Shown piece by piece: positions 47,113 through 56,432 of a DNA stretch of 64,000 nt. How positions within the stretch are numbered: position 1 is the first letter of the stretch; each line of letters opens with the position of its first letter. The stretch spans positions 1-64,000 of the forward strand of contig DASVPY010000017.1 of the NCBI GenBank assembly GCA_036389395.1, written 5' to 3'. The notes under the pieces were generated by a model. The model worked only from the letters and a program-made list of their open reading frames with translations. It searched no databases and was not told the origin of the DNA. Position numbers and translations under genes: made by a program. The stretch is from QHXQ01 sp036389395 (GTDB lineage: Bacteria; Acidobacteriota; Blastocatellia; Pyrinomonadales; Pyrinomonadaceae).

Positions 47113-49707
47113 ATGACCGAGTTGCCGATTGACGCGCTGCTGCCGCAGATCGTCTCGTCGCTGCGGGCCACGCCGAACCTCGTCGTCGAAGCACCGCCGG
47201 GCGCTGGCAAGACGACGCGCGTGCCGCCCGCGCTGCTTCATGAGCTGCTGCCCGCGGGGCAAGAGGTCTGGGTGCTTGAGCCGCGGCGGCTGGCGGCGCG
47301 CATGGCGGCGCGGCGCGTGGCCGAGGAGCGCGGCGAGCAAGTCGGCGCGACGGTCGGCTATCAAGTGCGCTTCGACGACGTGTCGGGGCCGCAGACGCGT
47401 CTGCGCTTCCTGACCGAAGGCGTCTTCACGCGACGACTGTTGGCCGAGCCGCAGTTGCGACGCGTCGGCGCGGTCGTGCTCGACGAGTTTCACGAACGAC
47501 ACCTGCAAGCCGACCTCGCGTTGGCGCTGCTCAAGCGGCTGCAAGCAGAGGCGCGTCCCGACTTAATGATCGTCGTCATGTCGGCGACGCTCGACGCCGC
47601 GCCCGTCGCGCGCTTCCTTGATGATTGCCCGTCGTTGCGTTCCGAGGGGCGGCGCTTCCCCGTCACAATCGAACACCTCGCGCGCCCCGACGAGCGCCCG
47701 CTCGCCGAGCAAGTCGCGGCGGCCGCGCGCCGCGTCATCAACGAAGACGCGACGGGCGACGTGCTCGTCTTCCTGCCCGGCGCGGCCGAGATACGCCGCG
47801 CGCAGGAGGCGTGCGCGCCGCTCGCCGCCGCCGCAGACCTGCTCGTGCTGCCTCTGCACGGCGAGTTGCCGGCCGCCGAGCAGGACGCGGCCGTGCGCCC
47901 CGCGATCAAGCGCAAGCTGATCCTTTCGACCAACGTCGCGGAAAGCTCCGTGACGATTGAAGGGGTGGCGGCGGTGGTTGATTCGGGGCTGGCGCGCGTG
48001 GCGGGCCACTCGCCCTGGTCGGGGCTGCCGACGTTGCAGGTGGCGCGCGTCAGCCAGGCGTCGGCCGCGCAGCGCGCGGGGCGCGCCGGGCGCACGCGCC
48101 CCGGTCGCTGCCTGCGCCTCTACACCGCGCAGGACTTCGCCGCCCGGCCCGCGCACAACGAGCCGGAGGTGCGCCGGCTCGATCTGGCCGACGCCGCGCT
48201 TGAGCTGCACGCGGCCGGCGTCGCAGACCTGAACGCGTTCGATTGGTTCGACGCCCCGCCCGCCGCCGCGCTCGCCGCCGCGGACGAGTTGTTACGCCGG
48301 CTCGGCGCACTCACAGACGACGGCCGCGTGACCGACCTGGGCGCGGAGCTGTTGCGACTGCCGCTGCACCCGCGGCTGGCGCGCGTGCTGGTCGAAGCAC
48401 GGAGGCGCGGCGTGGCGGCGGCGGGCTGCACCGTCGCCGCGCTCATCAGCGAGCGCGACATACGAGCCGCGCAACTCTTCGCCGCGCGCCCGCGCGAGCC
48501 GCGCGCGCCCACGACGCACGCCGCGTCTGATCTGCTCGCGCTCTACGACCTCTTTAACGAAGCCGCGCGCGCCGACTTCGCGCCGCAACGCCTGCGCGCG
48601 CTCGAACTTGAGATCGGCGCTGTCCGCGCCGTCGAACGCGTCCGCCGCCAACTCGCGCGGCTCACAAACGCACAGACATCCGCCCGCGTTGACGGTCGCG
48701 CGGGCGCGGGGCTAACTGATGATGAAGAGACGGCGTTGCTGATCTCGATCCTGGCCGGTTACCCAGATCGCGTGGCGCGACGACGGAGCACGACGGCTGA
48801 TGACGCGGGCGCGGAGTTGTTGTTGGCGAGCGGGGGCGGGGCGCAGCTCGCGCCGGAGAGCGTGGTGCGGCGGGCGCGTTTTCTCGTCGCGGTGGAGGCG
48901 GGCGAGCGGCGCGAGCGGGGGCGCGCGTCGGCGCGCGCGGCCGCGAAGATCGTGCGGCTGGCGAGCGCGATTGAGCCGGAGTGGCTGCTCGATCTTTTCC
49001 CCGAACGAATAACGGAAGCGACCGAGTTGACGTGGAACGCGCAGAGCGAGCGCGTCGAAGGCGTGAGCCGCTTGCTTTATGATCAACTCGTGCTGACGGA
49101 GACGCGCGTCGGCGACGCGCAGGGCGCGGAGGTCGCGCGCGTGTTGTGCGCGGCGGCGCGGGCGGCGGGCTGGCGCGCGTTCGTCGCGCCGGAGCCGTGC
49201 GAGCGTCTGCTCGCGCGCGTCGCGTTCCTCGCGCGCACGTTCCCCGAACGAGAGTTCAACGCGCTGACCGAAGAAGACGTTGAGGCGGCGCTCGCGGAGT
49301 TGTGCGCGGGGCGGCGCAGCTTCGCGGAGTTGCGCGCGGCGGCGCAGGGCGGGGAACTGCTCGCCGCTCTGCGCGCGCGGCTCAGTCCCGAACTGTCGCG
49401 CCAACTCGCCGCGCTCGCGCCGGAGCGCGTCACGCTCGCCAGCGGCCGACAGGCGCGCGTCCACTACGAGCCGGATCGGCCGCCGTGGCTCGCGTCGCGC
49501 TTGCAGGACTTCTACGGAATGCGCGAGGGGCCGCGCGTCGCGGGCGGGCGCGTCGCCGTCGTGCTCCACCTGCTCGCGCCGAACCAGCGCCCCGTGCAGG
49601 TCACGACCGACCTGGCCGGCTTCTGGGCGCGCCAGTATCAGCAAGTGCGGCGCGAGCTGAGCCGCCGCTACCCGCGCCACCAGTGGCCCGAAGACCCACT
49701 GGCGTGA
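47113..49707 (+). CDS. hrpB: ATP-dependent helicase HrpB
   Basis: 864 residues. DEAH-type helicase motifs: Walker A APPGAGKTTRVPPALL (near residue 27), Walker B-type VVLDEFHERHL, SAT in VVMSATLDAAPV, and SASAAQRAGRAGRTRPG in the second RecA fold. HrpB-specific features follow: AAAGC-type helical domain and the C-terminal YEPDRPPWLASRLQDFYGM with LHLLAPNQRPVQVTTDLAGF. It is full length. It should unwind RNA/DNA; its cellular target is poorly defined in any bacterium. It precedes the Asp-rich peptide operon by about 110 bases. Confidence 0.95.
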   Translation: MTELPIDALLPQIVSSLRATPNLVVEAPPGAGKTTRVPPALLHELLPAGQEVWVLEPRRLAARMAARRVAEERGEQVGATVGYQVRFDDVSGPQTRLRFLTEGVFTRRLLAEPQLRRVGAVVLDEFHERHLQADLALALLKRLQAEARPDLMIVVMSATLDAAPVARFLDDCPSLRSEGRRFPVTIEHLARPDERPLAEQVAAAARRVINEDATGDVLVFLPGAAEIRRAQEACAPLAAAADLLVLPLHGELPAAEQDAAVRPAIKRKLILSTNVAESSVTIEGVAAVVDSGLARVAGHSPWSGLPTLQVARVSQASAAQRAGRAGRTRPGRCLRLYTAQDFAARPAHNEPEVRRLDLADAALELHAAGVADLNAFDWFDAPPAAALAAADELLRRLGALTDDGRVTDLGAELLRLPLHPRLARVLVEARRRGVAAAGCTVAALISERDIRAAQLFAARPREPRAPTTHAASDLLALYDLFNEAARADFAPQRLRALELEIGAVRAVERVRRQLARLTNAQTSARVDGRAGAGLTDDEETALLISILAGYPDRVARRRSTTADDAGAELLLASGGGAQLAPESVVRRARFLVAVEAGERRERGRASARAAAKIVRLASAIEPEWLLDLFPERITEATELTWNAQSERVEGVSRLLYDQLVLTETRVGDAQGAEVARVLCAAARAAGWRAFVAPEPCERLLARVAFLARTFPEREFNALTEEDVEAALAELCAGRRSFAELRAAAQGGELLAALRARLSPELSRQLAALAPERVTLASGRQARVHYEPDRPPWLASRLQDFYGMREGPRVAGGRVAVVLHLLAPNQRPVQVTTDLAGFWARQYQQVRRELSRRYPRHQWPEDPLA

Positions 49708-49820
49708 CAAGATTTCTTCACAACTTGTTAACCCGCCGGCCGGCTTCGCGGCTTGTGAGCGCGCCCGCGCTCGTACTAAGCTGCGCCAGCGATTTACATC
49801 TTACAAATAGGAGAACAGGC

Positions 49821-50180
49821 ATGGCAGAAGAGATGCGTTCTGGCCCGGCCGAGGAGCAGGAGTCTTCGGGGCTGCTCCTGTCGGTCGATCCCATTCAGGC
49901 GGACACCAAGCTCAGCGCCAAGGAGGATGACTCCGGCGGCACGGACGGCGGCGGGCTGCTCGGCGACGACTCGTCCGACACCAGCGATAAAGACGGCACG
50001 GACGACGGCGGCGACGACGGCGGCGACGACGGCTCCGACACGACCGACGTAGACGGCAACGACAACGTGGACACCGACGGCACGGACGGCCTGCTCGACG
50101 CCGACGGCACGGACGAGGGCGCGGGCACGGACGCGGACGGCAAGGACGGCGGCGGCCCGCTCGGCGACAGCGCGAGTTGA
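49821..50180 (+). CDS. Asp/Gly-rich small protein, candidate RiPP precursor
   Basis: 119 residues; AGGAGAAC precedes ATG 49821. Residues 1-35 are a leader-like segment with a hydrophobic patch (GLLLSVDPIQADTKLS). Residues 36-119 are composed almost only of Asp (28), Gly (23), Ser, Thr, Ala and a few Leu, in DG, TDG and GGDD steps; the motif DGGGxLGDxxS occurs twice (42-52 and 109-119). There is no Cys, His or aromatic residue, so the chain cannot fold conventionally, and it lacks a signal peptide. Its stop overlaps the start of a JmjC-type oxygenase gene (TTGA), followed by a redox protein gene. This context suggests a substrate for Asp hydroxylation; a calcium-binding protein is the main alternative. 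Confidence 0.7.
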   Translation: MAEEMRSGPAEEQESSGLLLSVDPIQADTKLSAKEDDSGGTDGGGLLGDDSSDTSDKDGTDDGGDDGGDDGSDTTDVDGNDNVDTDGTDGLLDADGTDEGAGTDADGKDGGGPLGDSAS

Positions 50181-51409
50181 GCGCGCGCCCGCGCATGACC
50201 GACGCCGGCCAAGACGAACTCGCCGGGCTGCTCGCGCCCTTACAGGTGGCCGACTTCATCGCCGCCACCTGGGGGCGCGCGCACGCGCACGTCAAAGGCG
50301 CGCCGGACAGGTTCGCGCGCCTGCTGCCGTGGGATCAGCTCAACCTGATCCTGCGGCAGCACCGACTCGACTTCCCGCGCCTGCGCCTCGCGCGCGACGG
50401 CAAGAGTCTGCCCGCCACTTCCTACCTGCGCCACGTCCGCGCCGGCCGCCGCGCGACGACGATCCCGCGCCTCTCGGCTGAAGCGTTGACGAAAGAGTTG
50501 CGCGATGGGGCGACGCTCGTGCTCGACGCCGTGGACGAGTTGTACGAGCCGCTGACGGAGTTGGCCGCGCGGCTCGAACGCTTCTTCCGCGTGCGCGTCC
50601 AGATCAACGCCTACGCGGGCTGGCGCACCTCGCGCGGCTTCGATCTGCACTGGGACGATCACGACGTTTTCATCCTGCAAGTCGCCGGGCGCAAGGACTG
50701 GCGCGTCTACGGCGAGACACGGCACGCGCCGTTAGTCTCCGACGTTGCGTCCGCGCCGAAGCCGACCGGCGAACCACTCTGGGCCGCGACCTTAACAGCG
50801 GGCGACCTGCTCTATATCCCGCGCGGCTGGTGGCACGTCGCGCTCCCCTTGGACGAGCCGACGCTGCATTTGACCGTCGGCATACACAACCGCACGGGTC
50901 TCGACCTGCTCCGCTGGCTCGTTGACGAGACGCGCGCCTGCGAGAGCGTCCGCCGCGACCTGCCGCGCTTCGCCGACAAGACGCAGCAGGCCGCGCACGT
51001 CGCACGCCTGCGCGCCGCGCTCGTCGCGGCCTGCGACGACGGACTGCTCGCACGTTACTTCGCCGCGCAGGACGCCGCCGCCGAGCCGCGCCCGCAGCTC
51101 GCGCTGCCTTGGAGCGCGACGCGCGCCGCCGCGCCGCTCGCCGCCGCCACGCGCGTGCGTCTGACCGCGCCGCGCCCGCTCGACTTGCAGGCCGAAGGCG
51201 GCGTCGTCGCCTTCGCGGCCAACAACAAGCGCTGGCGCTTCGCCGAGGCCGCGCTCGCCGTCCTGCGCCCGCTCGCGGACGGGCGCGCGCACGCCGTCGG
51301 CGCGTTGTGCGCCGCCGCCGCCACGCTCGACGCGCGCACCGTGCGTGCGTTGCTGAAGGAGTTGCACGCGCACGGGCTGTTGGTCATCGAACCGGGGGCG
51401 GACGCGTGA
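50177..51409 (+). CDS. JmjC/cupin-type Fe(II)/2-oxoglutarate oxygenase with C-terminal winged-helix-like domain
   Basis: 410 residues if TTG 50177 is used (overlapping the previous stop); ATG 50195 is the alternative. The JmjC/ROXA-like barrel spans about residues 70-240. The iron triad is intact: H158 and D160 in LHWDDHDVFILQ and H220 in IPRGWWHVALPL. The Lys/Arg region GRKDWRVYG matches ROXA-type protein hydroxylases. Residues about 330-410 (GGVVAFAANNKRWRFAEAA, then LLKELHAHGLLVIEP) resemble a winged helix or a PqqD-like peptide-recognition domain. ROXA enzymes hydroxylate ribosomal proteins; here the coupled Asp-rich gene suggests a dedicated substrate. This is inference. Confidence 0.85.
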   Translation: MSARPRMTDAGQDELAGLLAPLQVADFIAATWGRAHAHVKGAPDRFARLLPWDQLNLILRQHRLDFPRLRLARDGKSLPATSYLRHVRAGRRATTIPRLSAEALTKELRDGATLVLDAVDELYEPLTELAARLERFFRVRVQINAYAGWRTSRGFDLHWDDHDVFILQVAGRKDWRVYGETRHAPLVSDVASAPKPTGEPLWAATLTAGDLLYIPRGWWHVALPLDEPTLHLTVGIHNRTGLDLLRWLVDETRACESVRRDLPRFADKTQQAAHVARLRAALVAACDDGLLARYFAAQDAAAEPRPQLALPWSATRAAAPLAAATRVRLTAPRPLDLQAEGGVVAFAANNKRWRFAEAALAVLRPLADGRAHAVGALCAAAATLDARTVRALLKELHAHGLLVIEPGADA

Positions 51410-52341
51410 GTGCGAGCCGGGAGTTGTACTACTGCGCGGCGGCCGCCGCCGCCCGCACAGAGCCGCGTTACGGCACGGCGTCCATCGGCGACGTGTGGCT
51501 GCTGCTCGAATACCCTTACTGGTGGGGCACGCGCCCCTTCGAGCAGAGCGCGCTGCCCGGCCCGGTCAAAGCGCACCTGCGCCGCGCCCTCGCCGCGCTC
51601 CCGCGCGCGCGCCTGCTGCTCGTCAAACAGGACAAGCCGCGCCGCCCGCGCCTGAGCCTCTTCGTCGCGCGCACGCGCGAGCGCGACTCGTTCGTCGCCG
51701 AACTGAGCTTCGCGGCTTACGAAGAGTTAACGCGAGTTGACTTCGCCGCACTGGTCGCGCACCCGCGCGCGGCGGGCGCGACGATGCGGACGGAGCTGTA
51801 CCTCGTCTGCACCAACGGGCGGCGCGACAAGTGCTGCGCCAAGTTCGGCTACCCGCTCTACAAAACGCTGCGCGCGGCGGGCGAGGCGGACGTGTGGCAG
51901 TGCACGCACGTGGGCGGCGACCGCTTCGCCGCGAACCTGGTGTGCCTGCCCGACGGCCTCTTCTACGCGCACGTGACCGACGGCGACGCGCCCGCGCTGC
52001 TCGCTGCCTACCGCGAGCGGCGCATCGTGCTCGACAAGTTCCGCGGCCGCGCCTGCTTCGCGCACGCCGTCCAGGCGGCCGAATATTTCGTCCGCGCCGA
52101 GTCGGGGCTGACGGCGCTGGCGGACTTGCGCCTGCAAGCGCGCGCGCGCGTCGCCGCCGACCGCTGGCGCGTCAGCTTCGTCGCGCCGGGCGCGGGGCGC
52201 GTCTACGAGACGGTCATCAGCACACGCCCCTCAGTCGCCCACTACCGCCTGACCTGCGCCGCCGCCGACGAGCGCAGCGTCGAGCTGTTCCACCTCGAAG
52301 ACTACCGCGTCACGAGCGAGCGCCCGCGCGCGCAGGCCTAG
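51406..52341 (+). CDS. Sucrase/ferredoxin-like (Apd1-type) protein
   Basis: 311 residues from GTG 51406, overlapping the oxygenase stop by four bases (GTGA). The conserved core CTNGRRDKCCAKFGYPLY (C135, C143, C144) and CTHVGGDRFAANLVCLPDG (C166, H168, C180) defines the Suc_Fer-like family, a thioredoxin-like fold that can hold a [2Fe-2S] cluster with Cys and His ligands. An N-terminal domain and C-terminal beta domain flank it. It could deliver electrons to the oxygenase or mature the product. The double four-base overlap makes a linked role with the two upstream genes probable. Confidence 0.87.
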   Translation: MSASRELYYCAAAAAARTEPRYGTASIGDVWLLLEYPYWWGTRPFEQSALPGPVKAHLRRALAALPRARLLLVKQDKPRRPRLSLFVARTRERDSFVAELSFAAYEELTRVDFAALVAHPRAAGATMRTELYLVCTNGRRDKCCAKFGYPLYKTLRAAGEADVWQCTHVGGDRFAANLVCLPDGLFYAHVTDGDAPALLAAYRERRIVLDKFRGRACFAHAVQAAEYFVRAESGLTALADLRLQARARVAADRWRVSFVAPGAGRVYETVISTRPSVAHYRLTCAAADERSVELFHLEDYRVTSERPRAQA

Positions 52342-52360
52342 CGCGGCCGCAGAAAAGTCG

Positions 52361-52390
52361 TTGACAAGCTGCCGCCCACGCTGCTATAAG
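52361..52390 (+). promoter_or_regulatory. Promoter upstream of the TonB-dependent receptor
   Basis: TTGACA (52361-52366), an 18-bp spacer, TATAAG (52385-52390). It lies about 220 bases before the receptor ATG, so a long leader is implied. It is the best promoter match in this gap. Confidence 0.6.
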
Positions 52391-52613
52391 CCGTTACTAC
52401 TTCAGTTAATCGTTTACGCAACCGTTTAAGTGTTAGGCAAACCAGCGTTTCCGCCTGCTGTCGGCGCTCTTGTTCGGGTCGGGAGACCGGGTGCTCCTGA
52501 CTGACCGGCCGGCGGCGGCCGCCGCTTGAGTCGAGACGCAACGCCCGCGCGCCCGCGCACCAGGTCACGCGGGCCGCCGACGGGCCCTGAGTTCGGAGGA
52601 GTAAGGAGGGGTT

Positions 52614-55600
52614 ATGAGATCGCACAGACGCTTGGCCGCGACGTTCCTGATTCTGCTGCTCGCCTGGGCCGCGCCCGCCCTCGCGCAGAGCGACCGCGGC
52701 ACGATCACCGGCACGGTCACAGACCCGTCCGGCGCGGTCGTGCCGAACGCGAAGGTGACCGCCACCAACCTCGACACCAACGAGACGCGCGAGGCCGTCA
52801 CCTCCGGCGAGGGCAGCTACACGCTGCCCGAGTTGAAGGCCGGGCCGTACCGCGTGTCGGTCGAGACGCAAGGCTTCAAGACCGCCACCATCGAGAACGT
52901 GCAGGTCGCCGTGCAGGTCACGCGCACCGTGGACGCGCAGTTGGAGATCGGCGCGGTCGGCGACGTGGTGACGGTGACGAGCGAGACCGCGCCCGCCATC
53001 CAGACCGAGACGGCGGTGCGCCAGACCAACGTCACCGAGCGGCAGGTCAAGGAGTTGCCCCTGCTCGTCAGCTCCGAGTTCTCGGGCCGCACGCCGCTCT
53101 CCTTCATCTTCCTCGACAGCAACGTCACGGCCGGCACGGGCGGCGGGCAGGGCACGAACAGCACGAACTTCCGCGTCAGCGGCGGGCAGGCGCTCGGCAC
53201 GGAGATTCTGATTGACGGCGCTTCGACGCGCCGCACGCAGAACGGCACGTTCTTCTCCGAGGTCGCGCCGGGGCCGAACGCCTTTCAGGAGTTCACCATT
53301 TCGACCTCGACCTACTCGGCCGAGTTCGGCAACTCGTCGGGCGGCGTCGTCAACTTCACGCAGCGCAGCGGCTCGAACGAGTTTCACGGCGAGGTCTACG
53401 ACCTGATCCGCAACGAGAAGCTGAACGCCAACACCTACCGCAACAACGCCGCCGGGCGCTTCGGCCCGAACGACCCGGAGGTGCGCGCCGGCACGGCCAA
53501 GGCCGGCGACGAGCGGCTGCCGCGCGGGCGCGACAACCAGAACGACTTCGGCTTCAACGTCGGCGGCCCCGTCACCTTCCCGCACTTCGGCGAGGGCGGC
53601 CCCATCGCGCACCAGCTCAAGAACCGCGCCTTCTTCTTCTTCAACTACGAGGGCTACCGCTTCACCGAGGGCGCGAACACCATCATCACCGTGCCGACGC
53701 TCAAGATGCGCACGGGCGACTTCTCCGAGTTGCTGACCGACCCCTACGTCTTGCAGTTCTTCGGCCACGGCATCCAGATTTACAACCCGCGCCAGCGCTC
53801 CGACGTGCGCCAGCCCATCGTCGGCAACCGGCTCGACCAGCGCCCCGACCTGATCGACCCCGCGGGCCTCGCCATCCTGCGCTTCTTCCCGCTGCCGAAC
53901 ACGACGGGGCCGGGCGGCTCGACCGTCTTCCACAACTACATCTCGACGGGCTTGCGCCCGACGAAGATGAACCAGTACACGGGCAAGGTGGACGTGGTCG
54001 TCTCGGACAAGCAGCGCATCACGGGCAGCTACTCGTTCCGCAAGAACGACCGGCTCGCCGGGCCGATCACGCGCTTCCCGCTGCCGTTCACCTCCTTCGA
54101 CGTGTTCAACCAGCTCTTCAAGTCGCACTTCGTCCGCCTGCAACACGACTACACGTTCTCGCCGACGGTGCTGAACCACTTCAACCTCGGCTTCACGCGC
54201 TACGACGTGGCGAACCGCAACACGACCGATCCGTTCAACACCTCGACGCTCGGCATCCCCGCCACCGCCACGCAGAACAGCGCCTTCCCGCGCGTTGACT
54301 TCCCCGGCTACGGCGACGCGGTGCTCTCGGCCGACCCGCGCGCCTACCAGAACATCGGGTCGAGCTTCTTCACCGATCACATCCTGGACACGAACTGGCA
54401 CATCTCGGACGCGGTGAGCTGGGTGCGCGGGCGGCATTCGTTCAAGTTCGGCGGCGAGGCGCGCCCCTCGCAGTTCAACTTCCGCCAGCGCATCGATCCG
54501 GGCGGCGCGTTCAACTTCCGCAACGACCAAACGGCCTCGGACACCGATCCGGGCGGCGGCTGGCCCATCGCCAGCCTGATCACGGGCGCGACCGAGTGGA
54601 CGTTCAACTCGACCAACTCGGTCGATCCGCAGTTCCGCCAACTGACGCAAGGCTACTTCGCGCAGGACGACATCAAGGTCACGCCGCGCCTGACCGTCAA
54701 CGTCGGCTTGCGCTACGACATTCCGGGGCAGCGCTACGAAGCGCGCAACTTCTACCGCGGCTTCGACCCGACGCAGCGCAACCCTGAAGTCGGCCGCCTC
54801 GGCGCGCTCGCCGGGGCCGCCAACCAGGGCGGCGTGCAGGCCCGCTACCGCAGCCTCGTCAAGACCGACTACTCGAACTGGGGCCCGCGCGTCGGGGCCG
54901 CCTACTCGCTCAACAACCGGACGGTCGTGCGCGGCGGCATCGGCGTCTACTACGCGCCGATCATCTACGGCTTCGAGGGCACGAACGAATTGAACACGGG
55001 GCTGCTCGGCTACAACACGACCGGCGTCTTGCGCACCCCCGACGGGCGCAACGCGCGCTTCTTCCTGAGCAGCTTCCCAGACCGCCCGCCCGTCGCGCCC
55101 AACAGCCAGCTTATCGGCTCCGACGTGCAGTTCCTCGATCCCAACTTCAAGACCGGGCGCACCGTCCAGTACAGCCTCGACGTGCAGCGCGAGCTGCCGT
55201 TCAACTTCGTCGTCTCGGTCGGCTACGTCGGGCACAAGGCGACGCGGCTGCGCTCGAACTTCCAACGCCTGAACGCGCTGCCCTTAAACGCACTGCGGCT
55301 CGGCTACCCGATCCTGACGATGTCTCTGGCCGACGCGCTGAACAACGCGGACGTGCGCACCTACGCGCAGAGCGTCGGGGTGGCGCTGCCCGCGAGCACC
55401 AACGCCGTCTACCCCGGCTTCAACGGCAACGTGGCGCAGGCGCTCAAGCCGTTCCCGCAGTACAACCGCATCAACAACCTGCTGGAGAGTCAGGGCACGA
55501 GCGACTACAACTCGCTGCAAGTCAAGCTCGACCGCCGCTTCACGCGCGGCATCCAGTTCGGCGCGTCCTACACCTTCTCGAAGCTGCTGACCGACGCGTC

Positions 55601-56354
55601 CGAAGACCTGTTCGGCGGCTCGGGCCTGAACGGCGTCTTGCAGAACCCGTTCGACCGCACGGGGCTGCGCACGGTCTCGCCCAACAACGCGCCGCACGTC
55701 TTCGTGCTCAACTACCTGGTCGAGTTGCCGTTCGGCAAGGGCCGGCGCTTCCTGAACCGGGGCGGGCTGTTGGATCGGCTCGTCGGCGGCTGGCAACTGG
55801 GCGGCATCCAGCGCTACCAGTCGGGCACGCCGCTGTCGTTCTTCACCTCGGAGCCGGCCAACACCGACTTCCTGAACAACCTGACGGGCTACCTCGGCAA
55901 CGTCCGGCTCAACCTGACGGGCCAGCCCATCGCCATTGACGGGCCGTTCCAGAACTGCCCGCGCTGCGGGCAGCAGGTGATCAACCCGGCGGCTTTCACC
56001 ACGCCGCCGCTCTTCGGCGAGCCGAACAACCGGAACCCGAGCGGCGGGCCCATCGGCTCGGCCGCCTACCGCTCCTACTACAGCAACCCGCTCGTCTTCT
56101 TCGGCACGACCGCGCCGACGCTCAGCTACGTCCACTCCGAGCCGTTCTACAGCGAGGACGTGAGCCTGCTGAAGAAGACGCGGCTGACCGAGACGGTCAC
56201 GTTCGAGCTGGGCGCGGAGGCGTTCAACCTGCTCAACCGGACGCGCTACTTCTTCCCGACGACCGACCTGCGCGACCGCGGCAACTTCGGCTTCGAGAGC
56301 ATCGGGGCCGAGACGCCGCGCCGCATACAGATTCGCCTGCGCCTGCTCTTCTAG
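52614..56354 (+). CDS. Oar-type TonB-dependent receptor
   Basis: 1246 residues; AAGGAGGG precedes ATG 52614. Signal peptide 1-25 (FLILLLAWAAPALAQ). A carboxypeptidase-regulatory-like domain follows, GTITGTVTDPSGAVVPNAKV to TVDAQLEIG. The plug and barrel then show STSTYSAEFGNSSGGVVNFT and a DKQRITGSYSFRKNDRL-type repeated strand pattern; the C-terminus ends in RRIQIRLRLLF, an outer-membrane signal (terminal Phe). This size and layout are typical of Acidobacteriota/Bacteroidota Oar/Cna-B receptors. It imports a large substrate across the outer membrane, perhaps an oligosaccharide given the GH2/GH43 genes downstream. Confidence 0.95.
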   Translation: MRSHRRLAATFLILLLAWAAPALAQSDRGTITGTVTDPSGAVVPNAKVTATNLDTNETREAVTSGEGSYTLPELKAGPYRVSVETQGFKTATIENVQVAVQVTRTVDAQLEIGAVGDVVTVTSETAPAIQTETAVRQTNVTERQVKELPLLVSSEFSGRTPLSFIFLDSNVTAGTGGGQGTNSTNFRVSGGQALGTEILIDGASTRRTQNGTFFSEVAPGPNAFQEFTISTSTYSAEFGNSSGGVVNFTQRSGSNEFHGEVYDLIRNEKLNANTYRNNAAGRFGPNDPEVRAGTAKAGDERLPRGRDNQNDFGFNVGGPVTFPHFGEGGPIAHQLKNRAFFFFNYEGYRFTEGANTIITVPTLKMRTGDFSELLTDPYVLQFFGHGIQIYNPRQRSDVRQPIVGNRLDQRPDLIDPAGLAILRFFPLPNTTGPGGSTVFHNYISTGLRPTKMNQYTGKVDVVVSDKQRITGSYSFRKNDRLAGPITRFPLPFTSFDVFNQLFKSHFVRLQHDYTFSPTVLNHFNLGFTRYDVANRNTTDPFNTSTLGIPATATQNSAFPRVDFPGYGDAVLSADPRAYQNIGSSFFTDHILDTNWHISDAVSWVRGRHSFKFGGEARPSQFNFRQRIDPGGAFNFRNDQTASDTDPGGGWPIASLITGATEWTFNSTNSVDPQFRQLTQGYFAQDDIKVTPRLTVNVGLRYDIPGQRYEARNFYRGFDPTQRNPEVGRLGALAGAANQGGVQARYRSLVKTDYSNWGPRVGAAYSLNNRTVVRGGIGVYYAPIIYGFEGTNELNTGLLGYNTTGVLRTPDGRNARFFLSSFPDRPPVAPNSQLIGSDVQFLDPNFKTGRTVQYSLDVQRELPFNFVVSVGYVGHKATRLRSNFQRLNALPLNALRLGYPILTMSLADALNNADVRTYAQSVGVALPASTNAVYPGFNGNVAQALKPFPQYNRINNLLESQGTSDYNSLQVKLDRRFTRGIQFGASYTFSKLLTDASEDLFGGSGLNGVLQNPFDRTGLRTVSPNNAPHVFVLNYLVELPFGKGRRFLNRGGLLDRLVGGWQLGGIQRYQSGTPLSFFTSEPANTDFLNNLTGYLGNVRLNLTGQPIAIDGPFQNCPRCGQQVINPAAFTTPPLFGEPNNRNPSGGPIGSAAYRSYYSNPLVFFGTTAPTLSYVHSEPFYSEDVSLLKKTRLTETVTFELGAEAFNLLNRTRYFFPTTDLRDRGNFGFESIGAETPRRIQIRLRLLF

Positions 56355-56432
56355 ATTGCGGATTGCGGATTGCGGATTGCGGATTGGCAGAACAGTTGTT
56401 CTCTTAATCCGCAATCCGCAATCCGCAATGAG
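56355..56432. repeat. GCGGATT-type hairpin (family D)
   Basis: Four 7-base ATTGCGG units (56355-56386) and AATCCGCAATCCGCAATCCG (56406 onward) in inverted orientation. It starts at the base after the TonB receptor stop codon and ends beside the next start codon, filling the gap completely. Confidence 0.9.

Noticed and set aside
52338..55265. 975-residue minus-strand frame over the TonB receptor
   Set aside because: It is a shadow of the receptor gene; the plus strand has signal peptide, plug and barrel motifs and a ribosome site.
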